64,000 nucleotides of DNA from an uncultured Cohaesibacter sp. (GTDB taxonomy: Bacteria; Pseudomonadota; Alphaproteobacteria; Rhizobiales; Cohaesibacteraceae), in the NCBI RefSeq assembly GCF_963678225.1, contig NZ_OY782764.1:985001-1049000 (forward strand). The letters are read 5' to 3'. The first letter of the stretch is position 1; each line of letters starts with the position of its first letter. This document shows positions 40,240-49,794 of the stretch, one piece after another. A program made the translations under genes and the position numbers. The notes below the pieces were generated by a model. It was not told where the DNA came from, ran no database searches, and saw nothing but the letters and a program-made list of their open reading frames with translations.

Positions 40240-42180
40240 ATGTCGGAGAACGTCTATCCTGTACCGACGAATGTGGCATCACATGCCCTGATCGATAACG
40301 ATGCCTATTTGTCCATGTACAAGCAGTCAGTGGAAGATCCGGAAGCCTTCTGGGGAGAACACGGCAAACGCCTTGATTGGATCAAACCCTTTACCAAGGT
40401 GAAGAATACATCCTTCGATTATCACAATGTTTCCATTAAATGGTTCGAAGATGGCACGCTCAATGTGTCAGCCAACTGCATCGACCGTCATCTGGAAAAA
40501 CGTGGCGATCAGACCGCGATCATCTGGGAGGGAGATGATCCGGCTGACGACGAGCATATCACCTATAGTCAGCTCCATGAGCGGGTCAGCAAAATGGCCA
40601 ACGCCTATAAGGAAATGGGCGTCGGCAAGGGTGATCGCATCATTCTTTATCTGCCAATGATCCCGGAAGCAGCCTATGCCATGCTGGCATCGGCCCGCAT
40701 AGGCGCTATTCATTCCATCGTCTTTGGCGGCTTTTCGCCTGATGCTCTGGCTGACCGCATCAATGGCTGCGAAGCCAAACTTGTGGTTACGGCGGACCAA
40801 GGCTTGCGCGGCGGCCGGACCGTTCCGCTAAAAACCAACGTGGACACCGCGCTTGAAAAGGTCGATCACGACGTCAAGACGCTTGTCGTCAAGCGCACCG
40901 GCGGCGACGTGCCCATGACCAGTGGCCGCGATTTCTGGTATGAATATATGGTGGCCAAGGCCTCTGCCGATTGCCCGCCAGAACCGATGAATGCGGAAGA
41001 TCCGCTCTTCATTCTCTATACGTCCGGCTCCACCGGCAAGCCGAAGGGTGTGGTCCACACCACTGGCGGCTATCTGGTTTACGCCTCCATGACCCATCAA
41101 TATGTTTTTGACTATCATGAGGGCGATATCTATTGGTGCACCGCAGATGTGGGCTGGGTCACCGGCCATTCCTACATCGTCTATGGTCCGCTCGCCAATG
41201 GCGCAACCACGCTGATGTTCGAGGGCGTGCCCAACTATCCATCGCCTTCCCGATTCTGGGATGTCTGCGACAAGCATAAGGTCAATGTTTTCTACACGGC
41301 ACCAACCGCCATTCGCTCACTGATGGGCGCTGGATCTGAACATGTTGAAAAAGCGGATCTTTCTTCTCTGCGCATTCTTGGCTCAGTGGGGGAACCCATC
41401 AATCCCGAAGCCTGGAAATGGTATTATGAGGTCGTCGGTAAAGAGAGATGCCCGATTGTCGATACATGGTGGCAGACGGAAACCGGCGGCATTCTGATCA
41501 CGCCACTGCCCGGCGCCACCGATCTCAAGCCAGGCTCGGCTACGCGCCCCTTCTTTGGCGTTCAGCCGGTCATGCTCGATAATATGGGCAATGAAATCGG
41601 GGAAACCGCATGTGAGGGCGTGCTCTGCATTGCCGACAGCTGGCCGGGCCAGATGCGTACGGTCTATGGCGATCATGACCGCTTTGTCTCGACCTATTTC
41701 GAAACCTTCAAGGGCTACTATTTCACCGGTGATGGCGCCCGCCGCGATGCAGATGGCTATTACTGGATCACCGGCCGCGTTGATGATGTGATCAACGTTT
41801 CCGGCCACCGGATGGGCACAGCCGAAGTGGAAAGCGCTCTTGTGGCTCATGAAAAGGTATCCGAAGCCGCTGTGGTGGGCTATCCGCACGATATCAAGGG
41901 TCAGGGCATCTATGTCTATGTCACCCTGATGGAAGGCGAAGAGGAAAGCGAAGAACTGCGCAAGGAACTGCGCAACTGGGTCCGCCATGAAATCGGCCCG
42001 ATCGCTTCGCCGGACCTCATCCAGTTCGCTCCGGGCCTGCCGAAAACCCGTTCCGGCAAGATCATGCGCCGCATTCTGCGCAAGATCGCCGAAGACGATT
42101 TTGGCTCACTGGGCGATACCTCGACACTGGCTGATCCAACTGTGGTGGAAGATCTTATCGACAACCGCCAGAATCGGTAA
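40240..42180 (+). CDS. acs: acetyl-CoA synthetase
   Basis: Converts acetate, ATP and CoA to acetyl-CoA through acetyl-AMP. It has 646 residues, the family length. The P-loop [11 protein letters not shown] (about 262), [23 protein letters not shown] and the C-terminal [16 protein letters not shown] are present; the catalytic Lys about 607 is the site acetylated in homologues. The start has GGGAGGAA before it. It is monocistronic with a strong terminator and a long AT-rich upstream gap. Confidence 0.98.
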   Translation: MSENVYPVPTNVASHALIDNDAYLSMYKQSVEDPEAFWGEHGKRLDWIKPFTKVKNTSFDYHNVSIKWFEDGTLNVSANCIDRHLEKRGDQTAIIWEGDDPADDEHITYSQLHERVSKMANAYKEMGVGKGDRIILYLPMIPEAAYAMLASARIGAIHSIVFGGFSPDALADRINGCEAKLVVTADQGLRGGRTVPLKTNVDTALEKVDHDVKTLVVKRTGGDVPMTSGRDFWYEYMVAKASADCPPEPMNAEDPLFILYTSGSTGKPKGVVHTTGGYLVYASMTHQYVFDYHEGDIYWCTADVGWVTGHSYIVYGPLANGATTLMFEGVPNYPSPSRFWDVCDKHKVNVFYTAPTAIRSLMGAGSEHVEKADLSSLRILGSVGEPINPEAWKWYYEVVGKERCPIVDTWWQTETGGILITPLPGATDLKPGSATRPFFGVQPVMLDNMGNEIGETACEGVLCIADSWPGQMRTVYGDHDRFVSTYFETFKGYYFTGDGARRDADGYYWITGRVDDVINVSGHRMGTAEVESALVAHEKVSEAAVVGYPHDIKGQGIYVYVTLMEGEEESEELRKELRNWVRHEIGPIASPDLIQFAPGLPKTRSGKIMRRILRKIAEDDFGSLGDTSTLADPTVVEDLIDNRQNR

Positions 42181-42199
42181 CATCTCTGCCAATAGAGCA

Positions 42200-42238
42200 A
42201 AAGAAACCCCGTCGGCCAATCCGACGGGGTTTCTTTTT
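42200..42238. terminator. bidirectional terminator between acs and the GNAT gene
   Basis: Perfect 16-base stem AAAGAAACCCCGTCGG / CCGACGGGGTTTCTTT with a 5-base loop, followed by TTTTG on the plus strand. It sits between the convergent acs and the GNAT gene that begins at 42746, and the minus-strand copy also ends in a T-run. Confidence 0.9.
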
Positions 42239-42242
42239 GCCT

Positions 42243-42746
42243 TCAATGGTCTGCAGGCCGATGATAACGCATCAAACAGGTGGGAAAGATGATCCCGTTT
42301 GGCAGCTCGACCTCATCTTCACACACCTCTTCAAACCCAAGCGAATGGTAAAAGGAAATTGCACTCAAGGATGCCTGACAATCAAACTGGACAATATCGG
42401 GCGCTGCATTGAGACAACGATCAAAAAGAGCCCGACCGATGCCATGACGCATCCAATCGGGATGCACGACGAACTGGCGGATATGACCAACGCCAGCGAC
42501 GCTCGGCACGCCATGATAATCACGGCTCCAGCCCCCTGCCCCAACCAACACACAGTCATCAACCTCAGCCACATAAAGCTGGCCTGATTGAATAAGAGGT
42601 TTGGAAACCTGAGAAATAAAAGGAACGGATTGTTCAATCAGATCAGGAGCATATGCACCAGACAGTCCGCTTGAAAAAGACAAGACGCTCAGATGAACAA
42701 GAGCTTCAAAATCAGAAAGTGTGGCTGATCGCAGACGGTATGACAT
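42243..42746 (-). CDS. GNAT family N-acetyltransferase
   Basis: About 167 residues with the acetyl-CoA-binding segment QFVVHPDWMRHGIGRALFD (RHGIGRAL as RxxGxG) and the C-terminal AISFYHSLGFEE, both standard GNAT motifs. The substrate is unknown. The start is ATG 42746 or GTG 42755; no convincing ribosome-binding site favours either. It lies convergent with acs and 23 bases after the cyclic-nucleotide-binding gene on the same strand. Confidence 0.82.
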   Translation of the reverse strand: MSYRLRSATLSDFEALVHLSVLSFSSGLSGAYAPDLIEQSVPFISQVSKPLIQSGQLYVAEVDDCVLVGAGGWSRDYHGVPSVAGVGHIRQFVVHPDWMRHGIGRALFDRCLNAAPDIVQFDCQASLSAISFYHSLGFEEVCEDEVELPNGIIFPTCLMRYHRPADH

Positions 42747-42769
42747 CCCAGACACCCATTTTGCGCGCC

Positions 42770-43279
42770 TTATCCGCGTTTGACAAAGGCCTCGGCCTCT
42801 TCAAGGGACATCTCTTCCTCGGCCTCATGCCCAAGTTTTGAGCGCACCTTTTCAAGATCATCTACCAAACCAGCCAGACGCCCGGCAACGCGATCATGAA
42901 TGATGGCGGCAAGCTCGGGATATTCATCCATCACACGCCGGAAAGTCACGCGTCTGATCTGGATGACTTTCACATCTTCAATCGCCGTAGCCATCGCTGA
43001 GCGGCGCGTTTCTGCCATCAAAGCCATTTCACCAATCAGGCTGCCCGGCCCAAGCACCTGGCTTTGAAGATCAAAGCCATTCTCGGAAATCGTCATGCGG
43101 ATTTGGCCTTCGGTGATGACAAAACCGGAATCGGCCAGATCACCCTGCCGGAAAATCACCTGCTTGGCACGATAAGCGCGCATTTCTGCACCAAAGGCCA
43201 ACAGACGCAGTTGGTCATTGTCGAAATTGTCAAAGAAAGGGACCTGCTTGAGCAGGTCGATATCACTTGTCAGGCTCAT
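42770..43279 (-). CDS. cyclic nucleotide-binding domain protein without a DNA-binding domain
   Basis: A 169-residue protein: a cNMP-binding beta-roll (about 15-120: PFFDNFDNDQLRLLA, IFRQGDLADSGFVITEG, GPGSLIGEMALMAETRRSAMATA) followed by a short acidic helical tail. No helix-turn-helix is visible, so unlike Crp or Fnr it cannot bind DNA alone. The GEMAL...RRSA phosphate-binding cassette is conserved, so it may bind a cyclic nucleotide. It lies 109 bases downstream of the response regulator on the same strand, so it may modulate that pathway; this is inference. Confidence 0.88.
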   Translation of the reverse strand: MSLTSDIDLLKQVPFFDNFDNDQLRLLAFGAEMRAYRAKQVIFRQGDLADSGFVITEGQIRMTISENGFDLQSQVLGPGSLIGEMALMAETRRSAMATAIEDVKVIQIRRVTFRRVMDEYPELAAIIHDRVAGRLAGLVDDLEKVRSKLGHEAEEEMSLEEAEAFVKRG

Positions 43280-43388
43280 TGATTCTTTTCAACCCGATGA
43301 AATCCGAAAAACACCCCACTATAGGCGCGTCTCATCATTGCCTGTCAAGCAGCATCACCAAGCTCTGCCGCAGAAAGATCAATCATCT

Positions 43389-44072
43389 TCAGGGAACAAG
43401 CTTGTAGCCGCCAGACTCGGTGATCAAGAGCTCCGCATTGGAAGGATTTTTCTCGATTTTTTGCCGTAGACGGTAAATGTGAGTTTCCAGCGTATGGGTC
43501 GTAACGCCTGAATTATAGCCCCAGACTTCATGCAGCAGAACATCGCGGCTAACCGGCTTATCACCCGAGCGATAGAGATATCTCAAAATCGAGGTTTCTT
43601 TTTCGGTGAGCCGCACCTTGCCGCCGGATTCATCTGCCAAAATTTTAGCCGCCGGCTTGAAGGTATATTGCCCAACGGTAAAGGTCGCATCCTCGCTATT
43701 TTCGTGCTGACGAAGCTGCGCTCTTATACGCGCCAGAAGCACGGCAAAGCGAAAAGGCTTGGTGACATAATCATTTGCCCCCGCCTCAAGACCAAGAATC
43801 GTATCTGAATCAGTGTCATGACCGGTGAGCATGATGATCGGAGCCCGGAAATCGCCTTTCCGCAGCAATTTCACCGCTTCGCGCCCATCCATGTCAGGCA
43901 GGCCAACATCCATGATCAGCAAGTCAAAATGATCTCCACGGGCAGCCTTTACGGCGCCAGCAGCACAATCGGCCTGAGTGATGTCGAATTCCTCATAGAG
44001 AGACAACTGTTCGATCAATGCTTCACGCAGCTCGGTGTCATCATCGACCAACAAAATCTTTCTCGCTGTCAT
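43389..44072 (-). CDS. OmpR/PhoB-type response regulator, CenR-like
   Basis: A 227-residue protein. The receiver domain (1-118) has the acidic pair near residue 10-12, phospho-acceptor Asp55 in MDVGLPDMDG, Thr in MLTGHD and Lys106 in VTKPF. The winged helix follows (about 135-227: LTEKETSILRYLYR, HTLETHIYRLRQKIE). The sequence closely resembles the alphaproteobacterial response regulators related to CenR of Caulobacter, a cell-envelope regulator, but this assignment is from memory of the family. No histidine kinase is adjacent. A cyclic-nucleotide-binding protein follows on the same strand. Confidence 0.85.
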   Translation of the reverse strand: MTARKILLVDDDTELREALIEQLSLYEEFDITQADCAAGAVKAARGDHFDLLIMDVGLPDMDGREAVKLLRKGDFRAPIIMLTGHDTDSDTILGLEAGANDYVTKPFRFAVLLARIRAQLRQHENSEDATFTVGQYTFKPAAKILADESGGKVRLTEKETSILRYLYRSGDKPVSRDVLLHEVWGYNSGVTTHTLETHIYRLRQKIEKNPSNAELLITESGGYKLVP

Positions 44073-44259
44073 CTCATGCTCCTGGCGTTGTCTTAGTCAG
44101 AAAATCACAATGGCCTGATTCAAGTCACACTGCGTATTCTATAGATAGAAACACTCACCGACCAGACAAGACCTAGCTCCACTTAAGGACAGCCTAAAGG
44201 AAATTCAATTCACAGCCAATCACGTCAGCGTCATGAACGCGTTATCCTTTTGCCATTGC

Positions 44260-44565
44260 TTAACAACACTCGATCTCGACCTTCTCCAGAAGAGCCATAG
44301 CCTCCTCGTCATCATACTCTTCAAACAGGTCCCGTATCAGGTTGATATGGGAGTGAACCAGAAACAAGGCATCTCCCGTTGCAGTATCGCCAGAGCGACT
44401 TTTTTCGATCTTTTCAAGAAAGGCTTGCCAATAAGCATTGTCGCTCGCAGGCCCTTTTGCCAACCGCTCGATGAAACCGACGATCCGTTCCGCATTCCTA
44501 TCGCATTCAATGCCGATGAAACTGACATATCGATCCGTTGCTGTGTTGTCTTGGTCTTGTGACAT
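44260..44565 (-). CDS. cowN: N2-fixation sustaining protein CowN
   Basis: A 101-residue protein that sustains nitrogenase activity when carbon monoxide is present, described in diazotrophic alphaproteobacteria. Conserved features are RYVSFIGIECDRNA at the N-terminus, DALFLVHSHINLIRDLFEEY, and the C-terminal EKVEIECC. The start ATG at 44565 has AAAGGTG before it. Upstream, on the same strand, is a good GG-N10-GC sigma-54 promoter candidate (44672-44688), as expected for a nif-regulated gene. Its presence suggests the organism, or a close relative, fixes nitrogen. No nif genes lie in this window. Confidence 0.92.
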   Translation of the reverse strand: MSQDQDNTATDRYVSFIGIECDRNAERIVGFIERLAKGPASDNAYWQAFLEKIEKSRSGDTATGDALFLVHSHINLIRDLFEEYDDEEAMALLEKVEIECC

Positions 44566-44904
44566 CTTTCACCTTTGCCATCCACGGCAAATATTCCGCC
44601 GTCGCTTTTATATCTTGTTTTCACTAGCAGATCCGCTTTGAGACGCGGTAGCCCACCTAACTCCGATGCTAATGCAAGATGAATGCCGCTCAGTGGGCAG
44701 ACGAATAAAAATTTCAAAGACATAGATTTCTTTTCACAATCGGCAGAAAAGCACCAAAAACAAGGGATGATCCATCTATTGACACATATTCCAATTGTTG
44801 CATTGTCTTCCTGCCACAGACAAAGAGCAGACAAAACGCGCCTTTCGTTCTCTTTGCGACAATGCTACAGGCTTATAAGGAAAGACGGGTAAGAGGGAAT
44901 AGAA
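44566..44904. other. divergent intergenic region between cowN and the L,D-transpeptidase gene
   Basis: 339 bases with the sigma-54 promoter candidate for cowN (44672-44688). I looked for a NifA site TGT-N10-ACA upstream and found only an N9 version near 44803-44817 (TGTCTTCCTGCCACA), so no certain activator site is assigned. Confidence 0.5.
44672..44688 (-). promoter_or_regulatory. sigma-54 type promoter for cowN
   Basis: On the minus strand CGGCATTCATCTTGCAT keeps the invariant GG and GC ten bases apart and matches most of the TGGCAC-N5-TTGCA consensus. It lies 107 bases before the cowN start, so the 5' untranslated region would be about 95 bases. Confidence 0.6.
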
Positions 44905-45435
44905 ATGGCTGGAATTCTAAGCGGGATTACCGTTCGCCAGAAACCGGGCCATGACAGCAAAGGGCTGCTCACATTTGGTAATCAGACCGTGCCTTGTGCC
45001 CTTGGCCGCGGCGGTATGGGGCCCATCAAACTTGAAGGCAATGGCGTCACCCCGATTCTGACAACCCGCATGCTTTATGGCTTCTATCGTCCGGACAGAG
45101 AAAAGCGCCCTCTCTCCGCTATCCCCTTTTATCCCATGCAAACAGACATGGGCTGGTGCGACGAAGCAGAGCACAGATGCTATAACCGATTGGTTTCTTT
45201 GCCCTTTGAAGCTTCACACGAGACCATGTGGCGCGAGGATCCACTCTATGATCTGGTGGTCGTGCTCGATATCAACATCGCCCCGCGCGCCAAAAGACGC
45301 GGCAGCGCGATTTTCATGCATGTGGCAAGAGAAGGCTATACGCCAACCGAAGGCTGCATCGCGCTAGATAAGAAAGATCTGCGCCACCTGCTTGGCTGGA
45401 TGTCTCCTGAAACCAAAATTGATATCGCCCGTTAG
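44905..45435 (+). CDS. L,D-transpeptidase (YkuD) fold protein
   Basis: A 176-residue protein with the YkuD catalytic arrangement: His139 in FMHVAREG and Cys151 in PTEGCIAL, followed by LDKKDLRHLL. The usual SHGC motif is here TEGC. YkuD enzymes form 3-3 peptidoglycan cross-links or attach lipoproteins in the periplasm, but this protein starts MAGILSGITVRQ with no signal peptide or membrane helix. It may act in the cytosol, be exported another way, or have a different substrate. AGAGGGAA lies before the ATG. It is divergent from cowN and followed by a short GGAGGC/GCCTCC hairpin. Confidence 0.8.
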   Translation: MAGILSGITVRQKPGHDSKGLLTFGNQTVPCALGRGGMGPIKLEGNGVTPILTTRMLYGFYRPDREKRPLSAIPFYPMQTDMGWCDEAEHRCYNRLVSLPFEASHETMWREDPLYDLVVVLDINIAPRAKRRGSAIFMHVAREGYTPTEGCIALDKKDLRHLLGWMSPETKIDIAR

Positions 45436-45457
45436 AACTTGGATCTGGCAAAAGAAC

Positions 45458-45474
45458 GGAGGCTTGATGCCTCC
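45458..45474. terminator. small hairpin between convergent genes
   Basis: GGAGGC / GCCTCC with a 5-base loop just before the yggS-like stop codon. The T-run is interrupted on both sides, so it is a weak terminator candidate. Confidence 0.4.
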
Positions 45475-46149
45475 TTAATCCTTCTTTTGCTTACGATGAC
45501 CAAAGATGGCACTGCCAACGCGAACATAGGTGGCGCCCTGTTTGATGGCTTCGGTGTAATCCGAACTCATCCCCATGGACAGTTCTTTGATATCATTACG
45601 TTTGGCAATTTTGCGCAGCATCTTGAAGTGAGGCTTTGGATCTTCATCAAACGGCGGGATGCACATCAAACCGCGGATGCTAAGGCCGAGTTCAACCTGA
45701 CAAAAACCAATGAAATCATCGGCTTCATCCGGCAAGATACCGGCTTTCTGCGGCTCTGCACCGGTGTTGATCTGGATGAACAGATCAAGTTCCCGACTCT
45801 GCTTTTCCATTTCCACGCGAATGGAGCGCGCGATTTTCTTGCGATCGATGGTATGAATGACGTCAAACAGTGCAACCGCATCCTTGGCCTTATTGGACTG
45901 CAGCGGCCCGATAAGGTGCAATTCAACACCCTCATAGGCTTCGCGCAATTGGGGCCACTTGCCCTTGGCTTCCTGAACCTTGTTTTCGCCAAAGACCCTT
46001 TGACCGGCCTTCAAGGCCTTTTCGATCACGTCAGCATCGAAGGTTTTTGAAACAGCGATGAGTGTTACGCTCCCATCCTCCCGTCCGGCTTCCTTTTCGC
46101 ACTCCGTTATGGCTTGTTGAACCTCTGCCAAATGGGACGATATACTCAT
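45475..46149 (-). CDS. YggS family pyridoxal phosphate-binding protein
   Basis: A 224-residue protein of the PLPHP (YggS/PROSC) family, which keeps cellular PLP available and affects amino acid and keto acid pools rather than catalysing a known reaction. The PLP-binding Lys35 is in LIAVSKTF, and the family motifs GENKVQEA, LHLIGPLQSNKA and GMSSDYTEAI are present. The ribosome-binding site is weak. Its promoter probably lies in the 415-base gap to leuS. Confidence 0.93.
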   Translation of the reverse strand: MSISSHLAEVQQAITECEKEAGREDGSVTLIAVSKTFDADVIEKALKAGQRVFGENKVQEAKGKWPQLREAYEGVELHLIGPLQSNKAKDAVALFDVIHTIDRKKIARSIRVEMEKQSRELDLFIQINTGAEPQKAGILPDEADDFIGFCQVELGLSIRGLMCIPPFDEDPKPHFKMLRKIAKRNDIKELSMGMSSDYTEAIKQGATYVRVGSAIFGHRKQKKD

Positions 46150-46564
46150 CTTGATTTTTTATACCTCTTGAAAGCACTTTCGGCGATTTGATTGATTGAT
46201 CTAGCTCGAAAATGCGCCTAACTGATGCAGAATGTGATAATTCCAGCGACCACATCATATGGATGAGTTGTTCACTGGTCCAGACACTTTATGCGTTGAT
46301 ATGCCTGCATTATGCACGATAAATTAGCCTCAACGCGCTCTCATCGCAAGATTGAACCGCATCAGGGCCAGATCTCACCTTAAAGGACTTGACGGAAGGT
46401 ATGAATTCTGTTGATGGTCGGGCCTGAAAGTGACTTGGAGCGCATCCCCGGAAAGTCGCTCGACTTTTTGCATTGGGATTCGCGTAAATACAGATGAATA
46501 GAGCATTTTCGCTGATTTCTGAATTACCGAAAATGCTCTAGAGACGAGGCATTGGCGACGATCC
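46150..46564. other. gap between yggS-like gene and leuS
   Basis: 415 bases without a recognisable gene. Near the leuS start is a 12-base palindromic hairpin (46500-46539). A short AAAGTCG/CGACTTT inverted repeat followed by TTTG lies at about 46452-46470. Nothing else is recognised. Confidence 0.45.
46500..46539. repeat. palindromic hairpin upstream of leuS
   Basis: Perfect arms AGAGCATTTTCG (46500-46511) and CGAAAATGCTCT (46528-46539), loop of 16 bases, 25 bases before the leuS ATG. It looks like a mobile or dispersed intergenic palindromic repeat, though a second copy cannot be shown in this window. Confidence 0.6.
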
Positions 46565-49183
46565 ATGGCTAATGAACGCTACAACGCACGCGAAGCGGAA
46601 GTTCGCTGGCAAAAGACCTGGGATACCCAGAAAATCTTCCAAACCACGAATGAAGACCCACGACCAAAATATTACGTGTTGGAGATGTTCCCCTATCCAT
46701 CCGGTCGCATTCATATCGGCCATGTGCGCAACTATACCATGGGTGACGTCGTCGCCCGTTATAAACGCGCCAAGGGCTTTAATGTTCTGCACCCGATGGG
46801 ATGGGATGCATTCGGCATGCCGGCGGAAAATGCCGCCATGCAGAACAAGATCCACCCCAAAGACTGGACCTACGAAAATATCGCAACCATGCGCGCCCAG
46901 CTGAAGCTGATGGGCCTGTCGCTGGATTGGGAACGCGAATTTGCAACCTGCGACGTGGATTACTATCACCGTCAGCAGATGCTCTTCCTCGACTTTGTCG
47001 AAAAGGGTCTCGCCTATCGCAAAAACGCCAAGGTCAACTGGGACCCGGTAGACCAGACGGTTCTGGCTAACGAACAGGTCATTGACGGCAAGGGCTGGCG
47101 TTCCGGTGCTGAAGTTGAACAGCGCGAACTGACACAGTGGTTCTTCAAAATCACCGATTTCGCTGACGATTTGCTCTCTGAAATCGACAATCTGACCCGC
47201 TGGCCTGACAAGGTGCGCCTCATGCAGCGCAACTGGATCGGTAAATCCGAGGGCCTTCAGGTCCGCTTCCAGTTGAGCGAAGAAGTGCATGGCCATAGTG
47301 AAGTGGAAATCTTTACTACCCGCCCTGACACGCTGTTTGGTGCATCCTTCATGGGCCTGTCGGCAGACCATCCACTGACCAAGGAACTGGCCAAGGACAA
47401 TGACGAGCTGGCAGCCTTTGTTGAAGAATGCCACAAGATGGGCACCTCCGCTGCAGAGTTGGAAACAGCCGAGAAATTTGGTTTTGATACCGGCCTAAAA
47501 GTTGTCCATCCTCTTGATTCTTCAATTGAATTACCGATATACGTCGCCAACTTCATCTTGATGGATTACGGTACCGGCGCCATCTTTGGCTGTCCGGCCC
47601 ATGACCAGCGCGACCTTGATTTCGCCCGCAAATATGGGCTGACGGTTACCCCTGTTGTGCTGCCGAAAGACGCAGATCCGGCAAGCTTCACAGTCGCTGA
47701 TGAAGCCTATACCGGTGAAGGTACCATCTTCAATTCCGAGTTCCTCGATGGCATGAGCATTGACGCTGCCAAAGATGCGGTTGCTTCCAAACTGGAAGCC
47801 ATCATGATCGATGACAAGCCTCAGGCCCTGCGCAAGACCCAATATCGTCTGCGTGACTGGGGTATTTCCCGTCAGCGCTATTGGGGCTGCCCGATTCCAA
47901 TGGTCCATTGCCCCGATTGTGGCGTGGTTCCAGAGAAAAAAGAAAATCTGCCAATCAAGCTGCCGGACGACATCAATTTTGACAAGCCGGGCAACCCGCT
48001 TGACCGTCATCCGACCTGGCGGGATTGCACCTGCCCCAAATGCGGCAAGCCAGCCAAACGCGAAACCGACACCATGGACACCTTCGTGGATAGTTCCTGG
48101 TATTTCGCGCGCTTCACTGCGCCTTGGGAAACCAGCCCGACCGACAAGAAGGCTGTCGACGAATGGCTGCCGGTTGACCAATATATCGGCGGTATCGAGC
48201 ATGCCATTCTGCATCTGCTCTATTCCCGCTTCTTCGCCCGCGCCATGTGCGAAACCGGCCATATGACGGTTAAAGAGCCCTTCCAGGGCCTCTTCACCCA
48301 GGGCATGGTCGTACATGAAACCTATAAAGGTGAAGATGGTCGCTGGGTATCGCCAGCAGAGATTACCGTTTCTGAAAAAGACGGCAAACGCAGCGCTGTC
48401 CATAAAGAAACCGGCGAAACCATCACCATCGGCTCCATTGAGAAGATGTCGAAATCCAAGAAGAATACCGTGGATCCGACCGACATCATCGAAACCTACG
48501 GTGCCGACACCGCCCGTTGGTTCATGCTCTCTGACAGCCCTCCGGAACGCGACGTCATCTGGACGGAAGCAGGTGCAGAAGGCGCCCATCGCTTCATTCA
48601 GCGCATCTGGCGTCTGACACTTGATGTATCTGAATTCCTTGACTTTTCTGCGCTCTCCAAGCCGGAAGCCCTGTCTGGTGAAGCCCTCGCCCTGCGCAAG
48701 CTGACCCACAAGACACTGGCAACCGTGGAAAGCACCATCGAGCAACTCGGCTTCAACCGTGCCGTTGCCCAGATCTATCAGCTGGTCAATGCCATCGCGT
48801 CTGCAGCCAAAAAAGAAAAACTGGACAAGGATGCATCCCTTTGTTGGGTTGTTGACGAATCCATGCAGCTTCTGTTGCTGATGTGCTCCCCGATGATGCC
48901 GCATCTGGCCGAGGAATGCTGGTCTCAGCTTGGCAAGGATGGGCTCGTTTCCACGCAGAGCTGGCCACAAGCGGACAGCGCCATGTTGACGGAAGATGAA
49001 ATAACACTGCCAATCCAGATCAACGGTAAAAAGCGCGGTGAATTAACCGTTGCCGCGGACGCAGATAAAGATACAATCGAAAAGGCTGTACTCGCATCTG
49101 AACCCGTACTCAAAGCACTGGATGGCAAGGCTCCGCGCAAGGTCATTGTCGTGCCCAAAAGGATCGTCAATGTTGTTATCTGA
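46565..49183 (+). CDS. leuS: leucyl-tRNA synthetase
   Basis: Charges tRNA-Leu with leucine. It has 872 residues, class Ia. The HIGH motif is HIGHVRNYT (residues 50-53), the KMSKS motif lies in [11 protein letters not shown] (Lys about 627), and the editing domain is recognised between about 225 and 420. A Cys-rich loop ([20 protein letters not shown]) resembles a zinc ribbon. The ribosome-binding site is weak, and the palindromic hairpin is just upstream. It overlaps lptE by 14 bases. Confidence 0.98.
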   Translation: MANERYNAREAEVRWQKTWDTQKIFQTTNEDPRPKYYVLEMFPYPSGRIHIGHVRNYTMGDVVARYKRAKGFNVLHPMGWDAFGMPAENAAMQNKIHPKDWTYENIATMRAQLKLMGLSLDWEREFATCDVDYYHRQQMLFLDFVEKGLAYRKNAKVNWDPVDQTVLANEQVIDGKGWRSGAEVEQRELTQWFFKITDFADDLLSEIDNLTRWPDKVRLMQRNWIGKSEGLQVRFQLSEEVHGHSEVEIFTTRPDTLFGASFMGLSADHPLTKELAKDNDELAAFVEECHKMGTSAAELETAEKFGFDTGLKVVHPLDSSIELPIYVANFILMDYGTGAIFGCPAHDQRDLDFARKYGLTVTPVVLPKDADPASFTVADEAYTGEGTIFNSEFLDGMSIDAAKDAVASKLEAIMIDDKPQALRKTQYRLRDWGISRQRYWGCPIPMVHCPDCGVVPEKKENLPIKLPDDINFDKPGNPLDRHPTWRDCTCPKCGKPAKRETDTMDTFVDSSWYFARFTAPWETSPTDKKAVDEWLPVDQYIGGIEHAILHLLYSRFFARAMCETGHMTVKEPFQGLFTQGMVVHETYKGEDGRWVSPAEITVSEKDGKRSAVHKETGETITIGSIEKMSKSKKNTVDPTDIIETYGADTARWFMLSDSPPERDVIWTEAGAEGAHRFIQRIWRLTLDVSEFLDFSALSKPEALSGEALALRKLTHKTLATVESTIEQLGFNRAVAQIYQLVNAIASAAKKEKLDKDASLCWVVDESMQLLLLMCSPMMPHLAEECWSQLGKDGLVSTQSWPQADSAMLTEDEITLPIQINGKKRGELTVAADADKDTIEKAVLASEPVLKALDGKAPRKVIVVPKRIVNVVI

Positions 49184-49706
49184 CAATCATAACAAGACGA
49201 AAATTCTGACCCTGGCCCTCTTTATGGGCCTGGGTCTTGGCCTTTCTGCCTGTCAGGTTCGTCCTCTCTATTCCTCGAATACGACAACGGGCCAAACGCT
49301 TGCAACAGAGCTTTCTTCGGTAGAAATTGCCCCTGCTGACAATCGTATAGAGCAGGAAATCCGCAACAATCTGATCTTCGCCTTCACCGGAGGTGGGACA
49401 CCAGAAGCACCGGTTTATAAACTGGTTTTGGATACCAAGACCACCAGTGACGATCTGACAATTGAAAGCGGAACCGGTCTTGCAAAAACCACACGTGTCA
49501 GCATGACCGCGACTTATACGCTCATCAAGCTCTCTGACAAATCTTTGGCAACCAAGGGCTCCAGCTACTTTACGGCTGAATTTGCCCGCAGCACCCAGCG
49601 TTTTGCCAACGATCGCGCCAAGCTTGATGCTGAAAATCGTGCCGCTGAACAAATTGCCAATGATATTCAGCTACGCCTGTCTGCCTTCTTTGCTGCAGGC
49701 ACATAA
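49170..49706 (+). CDS. lptE: LPS-assembly lipoprotein LptE
   Basis: Outer-membrane lipoprotein that plugs LptD for LPS insertion. It has 178 residues with an N-terminal signal and lipobox LSAC (Cys28), then the LptE-type domain ([19 protein letters not shown]). The start at 49170 (MLLSDNHNK) overlaps the end of leuS by 14 bases and has AAGGATC before it; the frame is open upstream to 49050 within leuS. leuS-lptE-holA is the conserved order, so transcription is coupled. Confidence 0.9.
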   Translation: MLLSDNHNKTKILTLALFMGLGLGLSACQVRPLYSSNTTTGQTLATELSSVEIAPADNRIEQEIRNNLIFAFTGGGTPEAPVYKLVLDTKTTSDDLTIESGTGLAKTTRVSMTATYTLIKLSDKSLATKGSSYFTAEFARSTQRFANDRAKLDAENRAAEQIANDIQLRLSAFFAAGT

Positions 49707-49710
49707 TATC

Positions 49711-49753
49711 GGATAAAGGCCGTCGGTTTTGAAAGAACAGACGGCCTGATATC
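49711..49753 (+). terminator. hairpin between lptE and holA
   Basis: AGGCCGTC / GACGGCCT with a 15-base loop, extended by GGATA / TATCC across two mismatched bases. The following TGTTTTCC is a weak T-run, so it may attenuate rather than terminate. Confidence 0.5.
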
Positions 49754-49794
49754 CTGTTTTCCTCCTGGCAAACCCCGTTTTTCAAAGGCAAACA

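Noticed and set aside
44803..44817. NifA binding site for cowN
   Set aside because: TGT-N9-ACA is one base short of the TGT-N10-ACA rule, so I do not call it; the sigma-54 promoter stands without it.
46150..46564. A T-box or other leucine-responsive leader before leuS
   Set aside because: T-boxes are a Gram-positive feature, and no specifier or antiterminator arrangement is visible. Only a palindrome is seen.
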